A DNA stretch of 64,000 nucleotides from an uncultured Bacteroidota bacterium (GTDB lineage Bacteria > Bacteroidota > Bacteroidia > Chitinophagales > Chitinophagaceae): the NCBI GenBank assembly GCA_903865435.1, contig CAIPJS010000002.1, positions 1 through 64,000 on the forward strand, written 5' to 3'. Under the pieces are notes generated by a model that was not told where the DNA came from, made no database searches, and worked only from the letters and a program-made list of their open reading frames with translations. The position numbers and the translations under genes are program-made. Positions 1-8,305 of this stretch are shown one piece after another; within the stretch, counting starts at the first letter, position 1; each line of letters starts with the position of its first letter.

Positions 1-225
1 TATTTTAATTTTGGGAAAGGTATTGTTTACAACACTTTTGATCAAAACAGGTTATCGGCTGGATTTTATTATTATTTGAATAAAGACAATATTTTTCAGT
101 TTGGCTATACCAATGTATATCAGCAATTAAGTGCTAAAAATAAATTTTCTAACTTAGATGTAATTAGAATTTCAATTTTCAATAATATTGATTTTAGAAA
201 TAAACAGACAAAATCTATCGATTAA
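1..225 (+). CDS. DUF2490 family protein, 3' end only
   Basis: An open frame runs from the first base to TAA at 223-225 and encodes the last 74 residues of a protein whose start lies outside the window. The residues alternate as in amphipathic beta strands. They contain an FDQNR segment followed by a Tyr-rich strand and an FGYTNVYQ strand, the layout of the C-terminal strands of DUF2490 outer-membrane barrel-like proteins. The function of that family is unknown. The call rests on pattern memory of the family, without a search. The next gene is convergent and ends 11 bases away. Confidence 0.6.
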   Translation, partial: YFNFGKGIVYNTFDQNRLSAGFYYYLNKDNIFQFGYTNVYQQLSAKNKFSNLDVIRISIFNNIDFRNKQTKSID

Positions 226-236
226 AAAATTACCAT

Positions 237-1352
237 TTATTTAGTATAAACTGTTTTTCCAGTTTTTGCTGAAAGTTTGGCAGCTTCTAAAATTCGATTT
301 ACCACAATATTATTTTCGATCGAGTACAACCCAAAGGGTTCTATTTTTTCATTCCCTCTTAGCACAGCATGTAAATAAGAAAATGGGTCTGTAAATACAT
401 GAATGTCTTTGTCGGTTACATTTCTTTCATATTCAGGCAAAGCTTCTTTATTTCTAAAACGCATTCTATTGGCATTCACTGCAATCATATAAGCGCTATC
501 TCCATATACTTCCATATCTTTTCTTGCAAAAGTCCAATCCCAAGAGGCTTGCAAAATGGCTTGTGTTTTTGGGTAGTTTAAAATGATGGTAGCGTCATCA
601 TCTACCTTAGGATACAATTTGGGTTTGAATTGATTGGTTACTGCTATGACAGATAGAGGCATCTGACCATGCATCAAATAAGTAATTAAATTGGCACCAT
701 AACAGCCAAAGTCAACAATCGCACCGCCACCATTTTTGATAGGATCGCTTAACCAATTGTAAAACTCATCACTCACCCCAATTTCTTTTGGTCCTTGATG
801 TCCATGATGAAATACTACTTTTCTTATTTGTCCTACATAATTACTATCCTTTATCATTCTAAAAGTTTCGTAGGTAGATGGATACCAAGAAGTTTCAAAA
901 TTGGTTAACAGTGTAACATGATATTTTTTTGCTAAAGCTTCCATTTGCAATGCATCTGATAAGCTTGCTCCTAAAGGTTTTTCTACCATAATATGAATAC
1001 CTCTTGGTGCAGCTTCTTGCACGACCAATAAATGCTCTTTGATGGAACCAAATGCCACAACTGCTTCTGGTTTTTTAGCATCCAATACTTTACCTAAATT
1101 GTTATAAAACAAAGCAGGATCCAAATGGTATTTTTTTGCATTTTTTTCGGCGATGGCTTTATCGGGTTCGTAAATACCTACAATTTCCATTTCGGGTCGG
1201 ATGGGCTTATTTAATATCCAGGCAGCATGTCCATGGGAGGTTCCAGCCACCACCACTCTTACAGCACCTGTCTTTTTAGTTTGTGCTTGAACAGCGATGT
1301 TTAAAAATAAGCAAGAGGCAATGAGCCAAGTTGATAGAGCATTCGTTTTCAT
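237..1352 (-). CDS. Secreted Gfo/Idh/MocA-family oxidoreductase
   Basis: The 371-residue protein starts with a signal peptide of about 23 residues ending VQAQ, so it probably acts in the periplasm. An N-terminal Rossmann half (about 30-150) has a nucleotide-binding turn reading GTSHGHAA rather than GxGxxG. The family EKP motif follows at residues 124-126. The substrate-domain motif reads DFGCYG, with Tyr where many members have the DxGxH His. Family members oxidise or reduce sugars with a tightly bound NAD(P). Secreted forms often accompany DUF1080 and ThuA proteins, both present further along, in 3-keto-sugar metabolism. It is transcribed divergently from the GH97 gene, with 72 bases between them. 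The substrate cannot be read from the sequence. Confidence 0.88.
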   Translation of the reverse strand: MKTNALSTWLIASCLFLNIAVQAQTKKTGAVRVVVAGTSHGHAAWILNKPIRPEMEIVGIYEPDKAIAEKNAKKYHLDPALFYNNLGKVLDAKKPEAVVAFGSIKEHLLVVQEAAPRGIHIMVEKPLGASLSDALQMEALAKKYHVTLLTNFETSWYPSTYETFRMIKDSNYVGQIRKVVFHHGHQGPKEIGVSDEFYNWLSDPIKNGGGAIVDFGCYGANLITYLMHGQMPLSVIAVTNQFKPKLYPKVDDDATIILNYPKTQAILQASWDWTFARKDMEVYGDSAYMIAVNANRMRFRNKEALPEYERNVTDKDIHVFTDPFSYLHAVLRGNEKIEPFGLYSIENNIVVNRILEAAKLSAKTGKTVYTK

Positions 1353-1389
1353 AGTTCTTAGTTTATACTTTCAATTTAAGCTTATTTAT

Positions 1390-1397
1390 TATCTTTA
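1390..1397 (+). promoter_or_regulatory. Possible -7 element upstream of GH97 gene
   Basis: TATCTTTA resembles the Bacteroidota -7 consensus TAnnTTTG except for the last base, and lies 27 bases before the GH97 start codon in the short divergent intergenic region. No convincing -33 TTTG is seen at the right distance, so this is a weak call. Confidence 0.3.
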
Positions 1398-1424
1398 ATT
1401 AGGTTTGACAATAAAAATACATGA

Positions 1425-3404
1425 ATGAAAAAATATTTTCTGCTTGCTAGCTTGTGTTTTGGTTTTTATTTTTCTTTTGCGAGCAATAAAGACAGCATAC
1501 ACTTAAGTTCTCCCAACAAAAACCTAGTGCTTACTATTTGGATGAATCATGCACTTTATTATAATATGTATTTTAAAGGGCAGTTGCTTGTAAAAGCGGC
1601 GCTGGTCGATTTAAAAATAAAAAACAAGGGGGCGCTTTCTGATCATAACAGCATTGTTAAATCTTATTATGCTCAAAACAATACGATTGTTGAATCACAG
1701 GTGCCAGAGCGCAATCAATTCATGAAAGACGAGTACAATGAAGTGGCCATTTTATTTAAGCAAGCTTATGGAATAAAATTTAGGGCATACAACGAAGGGG
1801 TTGCTTATCAACTGGCTACGCAGTTTAAAGACAGCATCTATATAGAAAACGAAATAGCACAATTTAATTTTGAAAATCAAGCCAGTGCATATATTCCGCT
1901 GATTCATAAAAGAGCTGATGGTGATATTTTTCATACTTCTTTCGAAGAACAATATCCTTTAACCGCGCTTACTAAAATTTCCAATACTGACTTGGCGTAC
2001 AATCCGGTATTGGTTTGTCCCAACAACAGTCCGAAAATTGCCATTACAGAATCTGATTTATTAGATTATCCAGGCATGTTTTTGACGGGCTATCAAAACA
2101 ATTCTTTGGTAGCTGGTTTTGCACCTTATCCTGCAAAAGACAGTACAACAAGGGAGCTTTATCCCGAAATTATTGTTACCAAAAGAGAAGATTATATTGC
2201 TTATACCAAAGGCACAAGAACCTTGCCCTGGCGTATTTTGATGGTAGCTGAGCAAGATAAATTGTTGCCCAACAACAATATGGTTTATTTGTTGGCCAGT
2301 AAGACCAAAGTGGCTGATGCCAGTTGGGTGCATCCCGGTAAAATAACAGACGAGTGGATCATCAACACCAATGTATTTAATGTGCCTTTTAAATCGGGGG
2401 TCAATACAGCGACCTATAAATATTATATTGATTTTGCCAAGCGTTTTGGTTTTGATAGAATTATGATGGATGCCGGTTGGAGTGATTATACAAATTTGTT
2501 TAAAGTGATTCCAGAAATCAATATGGACAGTTTAGTAGACTATGCTAAAAAACAAAATATTAAAATTAGCATGTGGACCATTGCACTTACATTGGACAAA
2601 CAATTAGAAGCTGCGCTTACACAATTTAATAAATGGGGAGTTGATTTTATCATGACCGATTTTATTGATCGTGACGATCAAAAAATGGTTCAGTTTTATG
2701 AAAGAATTGCTCAAGCTTGTGCGCAACATAAAATAATGATCATGTTTCATGGAGCATATGCCCCTAAAGGATTTAACAGAACTTATCCCAATGCCATAAC
2801 ACGTGAAGGTGTTCTAGGATCGGAATACAATATTTGGAGTGACAAGGTAAGTATGGAACATAATTTAGTGCTTCCATTTACAAGAATGTTGGCGGGCCCA
2901 ATGGATTATGAACCTGGCTTTTTAAACAATGCAACACAAAAATCTTTTAGAAATGTAGAAGGCAATCCAATGAGTTTAGGAACTAGGAGCAATCAATTGG
3001 CCATGTATATTGTGTATGACAATCCGATGCAATTTTTTTCGGGCAATCCATCTCAAGGGTTTCAAGAACCTCAATTCATGGAATTATTGGGTAGCATACC
3101 TGCAGGATGGGAAGAAACAAATATCCTAGATGCTAAAGTGGGTAATTATATTATTAGTGCAAGAAGAAAAAATCAAGATTGGTTTATTGGAGGCATGTGC
3201 GATTGGTCTGGTAAAACCGCTGCCATCAATTTATCATTTTTACCCGCTGGCAAATACTTAGCTACCCTATGTAAAGATGGCGTGAATGCAGATAAATTTG
3301 CTGCTGATTATACCATCGACAGTCAAATAGTAGATCCTACTACGGTATTGAATTTGCAAATGGCTCCTGGGGGAGGGTTCTTCGTTAAATTAATTAAGCA
3401 ATAA
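1425..3404 (+). CDS. Glycoside hydrolase family 97 (alpha-glucosidase/alpha-galactosidase type)
   Basis: The 659-residue secreted enzyme (signal peptide about 1-20) has the three-part GH97 plan: an N-terminal beta-sandwich, a central TIM barrel and a C-terminal beta domain. Visible family landmarks are FDRIMMDAGW near 340-350, MTDFIDRDDQ near 410-419, FHGAYAPKGFNRTYPN near 440-455 and REGVLGSEYN near 459-468, which includes conserved acidic residues. GH97 enzymes hydrolyse alpha-glucosides or alpha-galactosides and need calcium; SusB of Bacteroides is the classic example. Whether this one is inverting or retaining depends on aligning the acidic residues and is not decided here. The length is normal for the family. 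It is divergent from the secreted oxidoreductase and not part of a SusCD operon. Confidence 0.93.
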   Translation: MKKYFLLASLCFGFYFSFASNKDSIHLSSPNKNLVLTIWMNHALYYNMYFKGQLLVKAALVDLKIKNKGALSDHNSIVKSYYAQNNTIVESQVPERNQFMKDEYNEVAILFKQAYGIKFRAYNEGVAYQLATQFKDSIYIENEIAQFNFENQASAYIPLIHKRADGDIFHTSFEEQYPLTALTKISNTDLAYNPVLVCPNNSPKIAITESDLLDYPGMFLTGYQNNSLVAGFAPYPAKDSTTRELYPEIIVTKREDYIAYTKGTRTLPWRILMVAEQDKLLPNNNMVYLLASKTKVADASWVHPGKITDEWIINTNVFNVPFKSGVNTATYKYYIDFAKRFGFDRIMMDAGWSDYTNLFKVIPEINMDSLVDYAKKQNIKISMWTIALTLDKQLEAALTQFNKWGVDFIMTDFIDRDDQKMVQFYERIAQACAQHKIMIMFHGAYAPKGFNRTYPNAITREGVLGSEYNIWSDKVSMEHNLVLPFTRMLAGPMDYEPGFLNNATQKSFRNVEGNPMSLGTRSNQLAMYIVYDNPMQFFSGNPSQGFQEPQFMELLGSIPAGWEETNILDAKVGNYIISARRKNQDWFIGGMCDWSGKTAAINLSFLPAGKYLATLCKDGVNADKFAADYTIDSQIVDPTTVLNLQMAPGGGFFVKLIKQ

Positions 3405-3592
3405 TGTACGCACTTCATTAAGCAATCACCAGCCTTTTTCAAAGTAACTTAAAAATAACTTAATATCTATATTTCTATTCTCGCCATTTATCCAATTTCT
3501 GGTATTATTTCAATCGAATGCCTTGGTATTCATACAAATAGTTCTATATTGAATTAGAGTAACTGTTCTAAATGGTTGTTTAATTTTTGCTT

Positions 3593-4336
3593 ATGCGGTT
3601 TATAAAAATCATTTTTGCATCTTGTTTTTTTTTATTTGCAGCGTTCATCAATACTGCAAATGCTCAATTATCGGTGCATGACAGCCTGCTGTATACGCAT
3701 GCGGTAAAAAATGTAGTAGATGTTTACCATCAAAATTTAACAGATCAATCTGGAATTTTTAATGGCAGTCAATATGAGGGTTACAAAGTTTCTTTCAATG
3801 ATGGACATCCTTATTATAAAAATGATGTTTTAGAAAAAGGTAATATCATTTACGATCATGTAGCTTATGAAAATGTAGGCATGTTGTATGATTTGGTTCG
3901 TGATTTAATTGTTGTACAAGACAGCACGCATCGCATACAATTGGTGAATGAGCGAATCAATGAATTTAATTTGTATGGAGATCGCTTTATAAGAATTGAA
4001 AAAAAGGAAAGTCGCTCAGCCCTTATTGCTACTGGTTTTTACAATGTAATGTATGTAGGTAATATAGGGTTATATAAAAAAGTAGTTAAAAGGATTAGAG
4101 AAAAAATTTCTAATACCAATGAGCTCACTGCTTTGTTTGAAGTTACCAATTACTATTACATCAAGAAGGACAATGTTTTTTATACCATTGATAAAAAAAA
4201 GGATGTACTTAGATTGTTTAAAAACAAACAAAAAGAAATCGAGCGTTATATAGACGAAGAGCAATTAAATTTCAGAAAAGACAAAGACAATATGCTTACT
4301 AAAGTTGTTACTTATTACGATCAATTCACAAAATAA
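3593..4336 (+). CDS. Secreted protein of unknown function upstream of TonB-dependent receptor
   Basis: The ATG at 3593 was chosen over an in-frame TTG six bases upstream because it gives a clean signal peptide ending in TANAQ. The mature part, about 220 residues, is rich in Lys, Tyr, Asn and charged helices, with a central segment GFYNVMYVGNIGLYKKVVKR, and shows no recognised domain. The stop codon is followed after one base by the ATG of the TonB-dependent receptor, so the two are almost certainly co-transcribed and translationally coupled. This arrangement suggests an accessory surface or periplasmic partner of the receptor. No enzymatic motif is visible. Confidence 0.8.
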   Translation: MRFIKIIFASCFFLFAAFINTANAQLSVHDSLLYTHAVKNVVDVYHQNLTDQSGIFNGSQYEGYKVSFNDGHPYYKNDVLEKGNIIYDHVAYENVGMLYDLVRDLIVVQDSTHRIQLVNERINEFNLYGDRFIRIEKKESRSALIATGFYNVMYVGNIGLYKKVVKRIREKISNTNELTALFEVTNYYYIKKDNVFYTIDKKKDVLRLFKNKQKEIERYIDEEQLNFRKDKDNMLTKVVTYYDQFTK

Positions 4337-4337
4337 T

Positions 4338-7121
4338 ATGAAACAACTTCGAACTATTATTTGGTTGATTGTTTTTTTACAAATTGCCATGCCCGGATTT
4401 GGCCAAAAAGATTCAAGCACATTGGTGACTTTGAATCTTTCTAATGTATCTATAAAAGAATTGGTCACTCAAATTGAAATGCAGACGGATTATCGTTTTT
4501 ATTACGATTCCACTCTTTTTGTAAGCAATACCTTTTCCATCAACATTAAAGATCAAAAATTAGCCAAAGTCTTAGATCAGGTTTTTACAAATTTGGCTAT
4601 TTATTATGCTGCTGATGACTTTTTTCATGTCTTTATCACCAAAGGCGTCATTCTTAATTTTAGTTTGCCTGATGAATTTGTAAAAAATGGAAAATTAGGT
4701 AAAGAAAAAATTAAACAAGAATTGTCTAATTTATTGTCTGAGCCAGAAGAATTAAATCCAGTGCAGGAAGCACTGGTTGATAAAAAAATATACGAGATAG
4801 GTGAGAAGTCATTAGCAGGTTCGCAATCAATTATTGCTGTTGCCGGATACATTAAAGATGGTAAAACTGGTGAGCCTATTGCTGGCGCTTCTATTTATAT
4901 TGATAAGCCACGCATTGGTGCCACCACAGATCAATATGGTTATTACTCCATTTCATTACCCAAAGGACGTCACATCTTAAACATTCAAAGTATTGGAATG
5001 CGTGATGTTAAAAGACAAGTGGCTTTGTACAGTGATGGTAAAATGAATGTGGATTTACAAGGCAGTATGTTGTCTTTAAAAAAGGTAGTGATTTCAGCAC
5101 AAAAAATAAGCAATGTAAGAGGTACACAAATGGGCGTTCAAAAGATAGACATTAAAACAGTCAAACAAGTACCTGTAATTTTTGGAGAAGCAGATATATT
5201 AAGAGTGGTGACCACTTTACCAGGTGTTAAGACGGTAGGTGAAGCAAGCACGGGTTTGAATGTGCGTGGAGGTGCTGCGGATCAAAATTTAATTTTATTG
5301 AACGATGCCACCATCTACAATCCTTCTCACTTTTTTGGAATGTTCTCGGCTTTTAATCCTGAAATTATCAACAACGTTGAATTGTACAAGAGCAGCATTC
5401 CTGCTAGTTATGGGGGCCGGTTGTCCTCGGTATTAGACATCACCAGTAGAGAGGGCAATAAAAAAGAAGTGACGGGCTCTGCAGGTATTGGTTTGTTGAC
5501 CAGCAGAATTGACATTGAAGGCCCTTTGGTAAAAGATAAATCGTCTTTTATCTTAGGTGGGCGTACTACTTATTCAAATTGGTTGTTTAATTTATTACCT
5601 GATCAATTTAAAAATAGCGGTGCTTCCTTTTACGATTTAAACTTAAACGTAACGCATGAAATTGATAAGAAGAATACTTTGTATCTAACAGGTTATTTAA
5701 GCAATGACCATTTTAATTTGAACAGCGATACTTTGTATGGATACGGAAATCAAAATGTTTCTCTAAAATGGAAACATATTTTTACCAATAAATTAAATAG
5801 CATTGTTACTACAGGGTATGACAAGTATGAATACAATGTGAGTAGCGATGCACTTCCTTTGAGTGCATACAAATTAAGTTTTGACATCAATCAAACTTAT
5901 TTTAAAGCGCATTTTAATTATTACATGAACAACAAACATAGTATTGACTTTGGTTTAAACTCATTGTATTACGCTTTACATCCAGGTAATTTTGATCCAT
6001 TGGGCAATAAATCTTTGGTGGTGCCTGATGCATTGCAAGCGGAACATGCTTTGGAAAGTGCTTTGTACATGAGTGATCATTATACCATTACCAGCGCATT
6101 GAAATTGGATGCAGGTGTTCGTTTGTCTATGTTTAATGTTTTAGGCCCACTAAATGTAAATACGTATGCAGCAGGTATGCCCCGAACGCCAGATGATATT
6201 TTAAAAGTGGTCCCCTACAATAACGGCGATATTATTAAAACCTATGGGGGTCCGGAGTATAGAGTTTCTTTAAGGTATGTGATAGATGAAACCCTGTCTT
6301 TAAAAGCTGGCTACAATACCCAACGTCAATACATCCATTCCCTTTCCAATACAACGGCAATGGCACCTACCGATGTTTGGAAATTAAGTGACCCCAATAT
6401 CAAACCACAATTTGGAGATCAAATCTCACTTGGTTTGTATAAAAATTTAAAATCCAATACCATTGAAACTTCATTAGAAGTGTATTATAAGAATATTGAT
6501 AATTATTTAGATTATAAGAGTGGCGCAGTGTTGATCATGAATCATCACATTGAAACCGATGTAGTGGGCACGCAAGGAAAAGCTTATGGCGTTGAATTTT
6601 TAATCAAGAAATTAACAGGTAAATTAAATGGTTGGATTAGTTATACCTGGTCTCGCATTTTATTAAAAATGGACGATCCTTCTGCTGGCGAAATCATTAA
6701 TAAAGGGCAATATTATCCTGCCAATTATGATAAACCCAATGATGTTACTTTTATTGGCAACTATCGCTTTAGTCATCGTTTTAGTATTTCATTTAACAGT
6801 ACCTATAGTACTGGAAGGCCCATTACATTGCCTATAGGCTTATTCAATTATGGGGGCTCGGTGAGAACCCTGTATGCAGATAGAAATGCTTACCGCATAC
6901 CAGATTATTTTAGAACAGATTTTTCTATGAATATTGATGGCAATCATAAAGTAAATCAATTGACACATAATTCTTGGTCCATTGGTGTATACAATTTAAC
7001 AGGCAGAAGGAATCCTTATTCGGTGTATTATGTTTCTGAGAATGGGAGTGTGAATGGATACAAGCTTTCTATTTTTGGCAATGCCATTCCTTATGTGAAT
7101 TTAAATATCAGATTTAAATAG
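4338..7121 (+). CDS. TonB-dependent receptor with STN and carboxypeptidase-regulatory-like domains
   Basis: The ATG at 4338 gives a signal peptide ending in GFGQ; an upstream in-frame TTG would add 11 residues without sense. The domains in the 927 residues are: STN (secretin/TonB short N-terminus, about 28-110), a CarboxypepD_reg-like beta sandwich (about 165-250, VAGYIKDGKTGEPIAGASIY), a plug with LNVRGGAADQNLILLNDATI, and a 22-strand-type barrel ending in aromatic-rich LNINIRFK-like residues. STN domains normally receive signals for FecR/ECF sigma systems, but no such pair lies beside this gene. Together with the DUF4249 and MG2-like genes it forms a recurring Bacteroidota surface operon of unknown cargo. 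Confidence 0.92.
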   Translation: MKQLRTIIWLIVFLQIAMPGFGQKDSSTLVTLNLSNVSIKELVTQIEMQTDYRFYYDSTLFVSNTFSINIKDQKLAKVLDQVFTNLAIYYAADDFFHVFITKGVILNFSLPDEFVKNGKLGKEKIKQELSNLLSEPEELNPVQEALVDKKIYEIGEKSLAGSQSIIAVAGYIKDGKTGEPIAGASIYIDKPRIGATTDQYGYYSISLPKGRHILNIQSIGMRDVKRQVALYSDGKMNVDLQGSMLSLKKVVISAQKISNVRGTQMGVQKIDIKTVKQVPVIFGEADILRVVTTLPGVKTVGEASTGLNVRGGAADQNLILLNDATIYNPSHFFGMFSAFNPEIINNVELYKSSIPASYGGRLSSVLDITSREGNKKEVTGSAGIGLLTSRIDIEGPLVKDKSSFILGGRTTYSNWLFNLLPDQFKNSGASFYDLNLNVTHEIDKKNTLYLTGYLSNDHFNLNSDTLYGYGNQNVSLKWKHIFTNKLNSIVTTGYDKYEYNVSSDALPLSAYKLSFDINQTYFKAHFNYYMNNKHSIDFGLNSLYYALHPGNFDPLGNKSLVVPDALQAEHALESALYMSDHYTITSALKLDAGVRLSMFNVLGPLNVNTYAAGMPRTPDDILKVVPYNNGDIIKTYGGPEYRVSLRYVIDETLSLKAGYNTQRQYIHSLSNTTAMAPTDVWKLSDPNIKPQFGDQISLGLYKNLKSNTIETSLEVYYKNIDNYLDYKSGAVLIMNHHIETDVVGTQGKAYGVEFLIKKLTGKLNGWISYTWSRILLKMDDPSAGEIINKGQYYPANYDKPNDVTFIGNYRFSHRFSISFNSTYSTGRPITLPIGLFNYGGSVRTLYADRNAYRIPDYFRTDFSMNIDGNHKVNQLTHNSWSIGVYNLTGRRNPYSVYYVSENGSVNGYKLSIFGNAIPYVNLNIRFK

Positions 7122-7126
7122 AAATA

Positions 7127-8290
7127 ATGAAAACAAAATATATTTTTTACATTTTTATTTTATTTGCATTTAGTTGTAAGGAAAAATACATTTCGCCTGT
7201 GGTATCGCCTAAGACTGGATACTTAGTAGTGGAAGGAATTGTAAACAGTGGCGCAGGCAATACCAATATTGTTTTAAGCAGAACCACGCCATTGGATAAT
7301 TTAAGTGTACAATACGAAACAGGAGCGCAAGTAATAGTAGAAGGAGAAGACAATTCAACGCATGCACTTAAGGAAGTTACTCCAGGTCATTACACGGTAG
7401 TGAGTTTAAATTTAAATAGCACCAAAAAATATCGTTTGAATATTGCTACCAATGATGGTAAAAAATATTTATCAGATTTTGCGGCCATTCAAAACAATCC
7501 AGCCATTGATAGTTTGAACTGGAGAATTCAAGACAATGGGGTACAGATTTTTGTGAATGCACATGACCCTTCCAACAAGGCCCAATATTATCAATGGGAG
7601 TATGACGAAACCTGGGAAATCCATTCTGCTTATCTTTCTTATTTAAAATATCAGATTGTTAAAAAAACAGGGGGTGATATTTACAGTGTTGTATTTAGCG
7701 ATTCTACCAGATTCTCCTATGATCTTGGCAAATATTTTTGTTGGAGAACGGAACCTTCTACCCAACTTTTAATTAGTTCTACAGCAACTTTATCTCAGGA
7801 TGTAGTAAATGTACCTTTGACATATATTCCACCTTCTTCATGGAAATTGGGTGTGAAATACAGCATCAATGCAAAACAATATAGTTTAAGCAAGGATGGC
7901 TATGAATTTTTACAAAGAATGAAAAAAAACACAGAAGGTACGGGTTCTATATTTGATGCACAACCTTCTGAATTGAATGGGAATATTCATTGTGTAAGCA
8001 ATCCTACAGAACCTGTCATTGGCTATGTGAATATTTGTGCGGTACAAGAAAAAAGAATTTTTATTAATAGCAAGGAGGTTCCAGATTGGACCTACAATCC
8101 CTATTGTACTCAAATTGAAGTGCCCAACAATAGTGATAGCATTCATATCAAAGCCATTGATTTATTACCCACTAACTATGTAAAAAGCAATCCTATGACA
8201 GGGGCCATTATTAGTTTTTATGCGGCGCCGCCTGATTGCGTGGATTGTAGATTACGTGGTAGCAATGTCAAACCAGCTTTTTGGCAATAA
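7127..8290 (+). CDS. DUF4249 lipoprotein
   Basis: The 387-residue protein has a lipobox ending FAFSC (Cys17), so it is probably anchored in the outer membrane. The opening YLVVEGIVNSGAGNTNIVLSRTTPL is the characteristic DUF4249 start, followed by a beta-rich region and a C-terminal Cys pair (PDCVDCR). DUF4249 proteins are almost always encoded beside a TonB-dependent receptor and are thought to be surface partners of the barrel, though their function is not established. The gene follows the receptor by five bases and precedes the MG2-like gene by 15, so all are in one operon. Confidence 0.88.
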   Translation: MKTKYIFYIFILFAFSCKEKYISPVVSPKTGYLVVEGIVNSGAGNTNIVLSRTTPLDNLSVQYETGAQVIVEGEDNSTHALKEVTPGHYTVVSLNLNSTKKYRLNIATNDGKKYLSDFAAIQNNPAIDSLNWRIQDNGVQIFVNAHDPSNKAQYYQWEYDETWEIHSAYLSYLKYQIVKKTGGDIYSVVFSDSTRFSYDLGKYFCWRTEPSTQLLISSTATLSQDVVNVPLTYIPPSSWKLGVKYSINAKQYSLSKDGYEFLQRMKKNTEGTGSIFDAQPSELNGNIHCVSNPTEPVIGYVNICAVQEKRIFINSKEVPDWTYNPYCTQIEVPNNSDSIHIKAIDLLPTNYVKSNPMTGAIISFYAAPPDCVDCRLRGSNVKPAFWQ

Positions 8291-8305
8291 ATAGAATAAG
8301 TAATT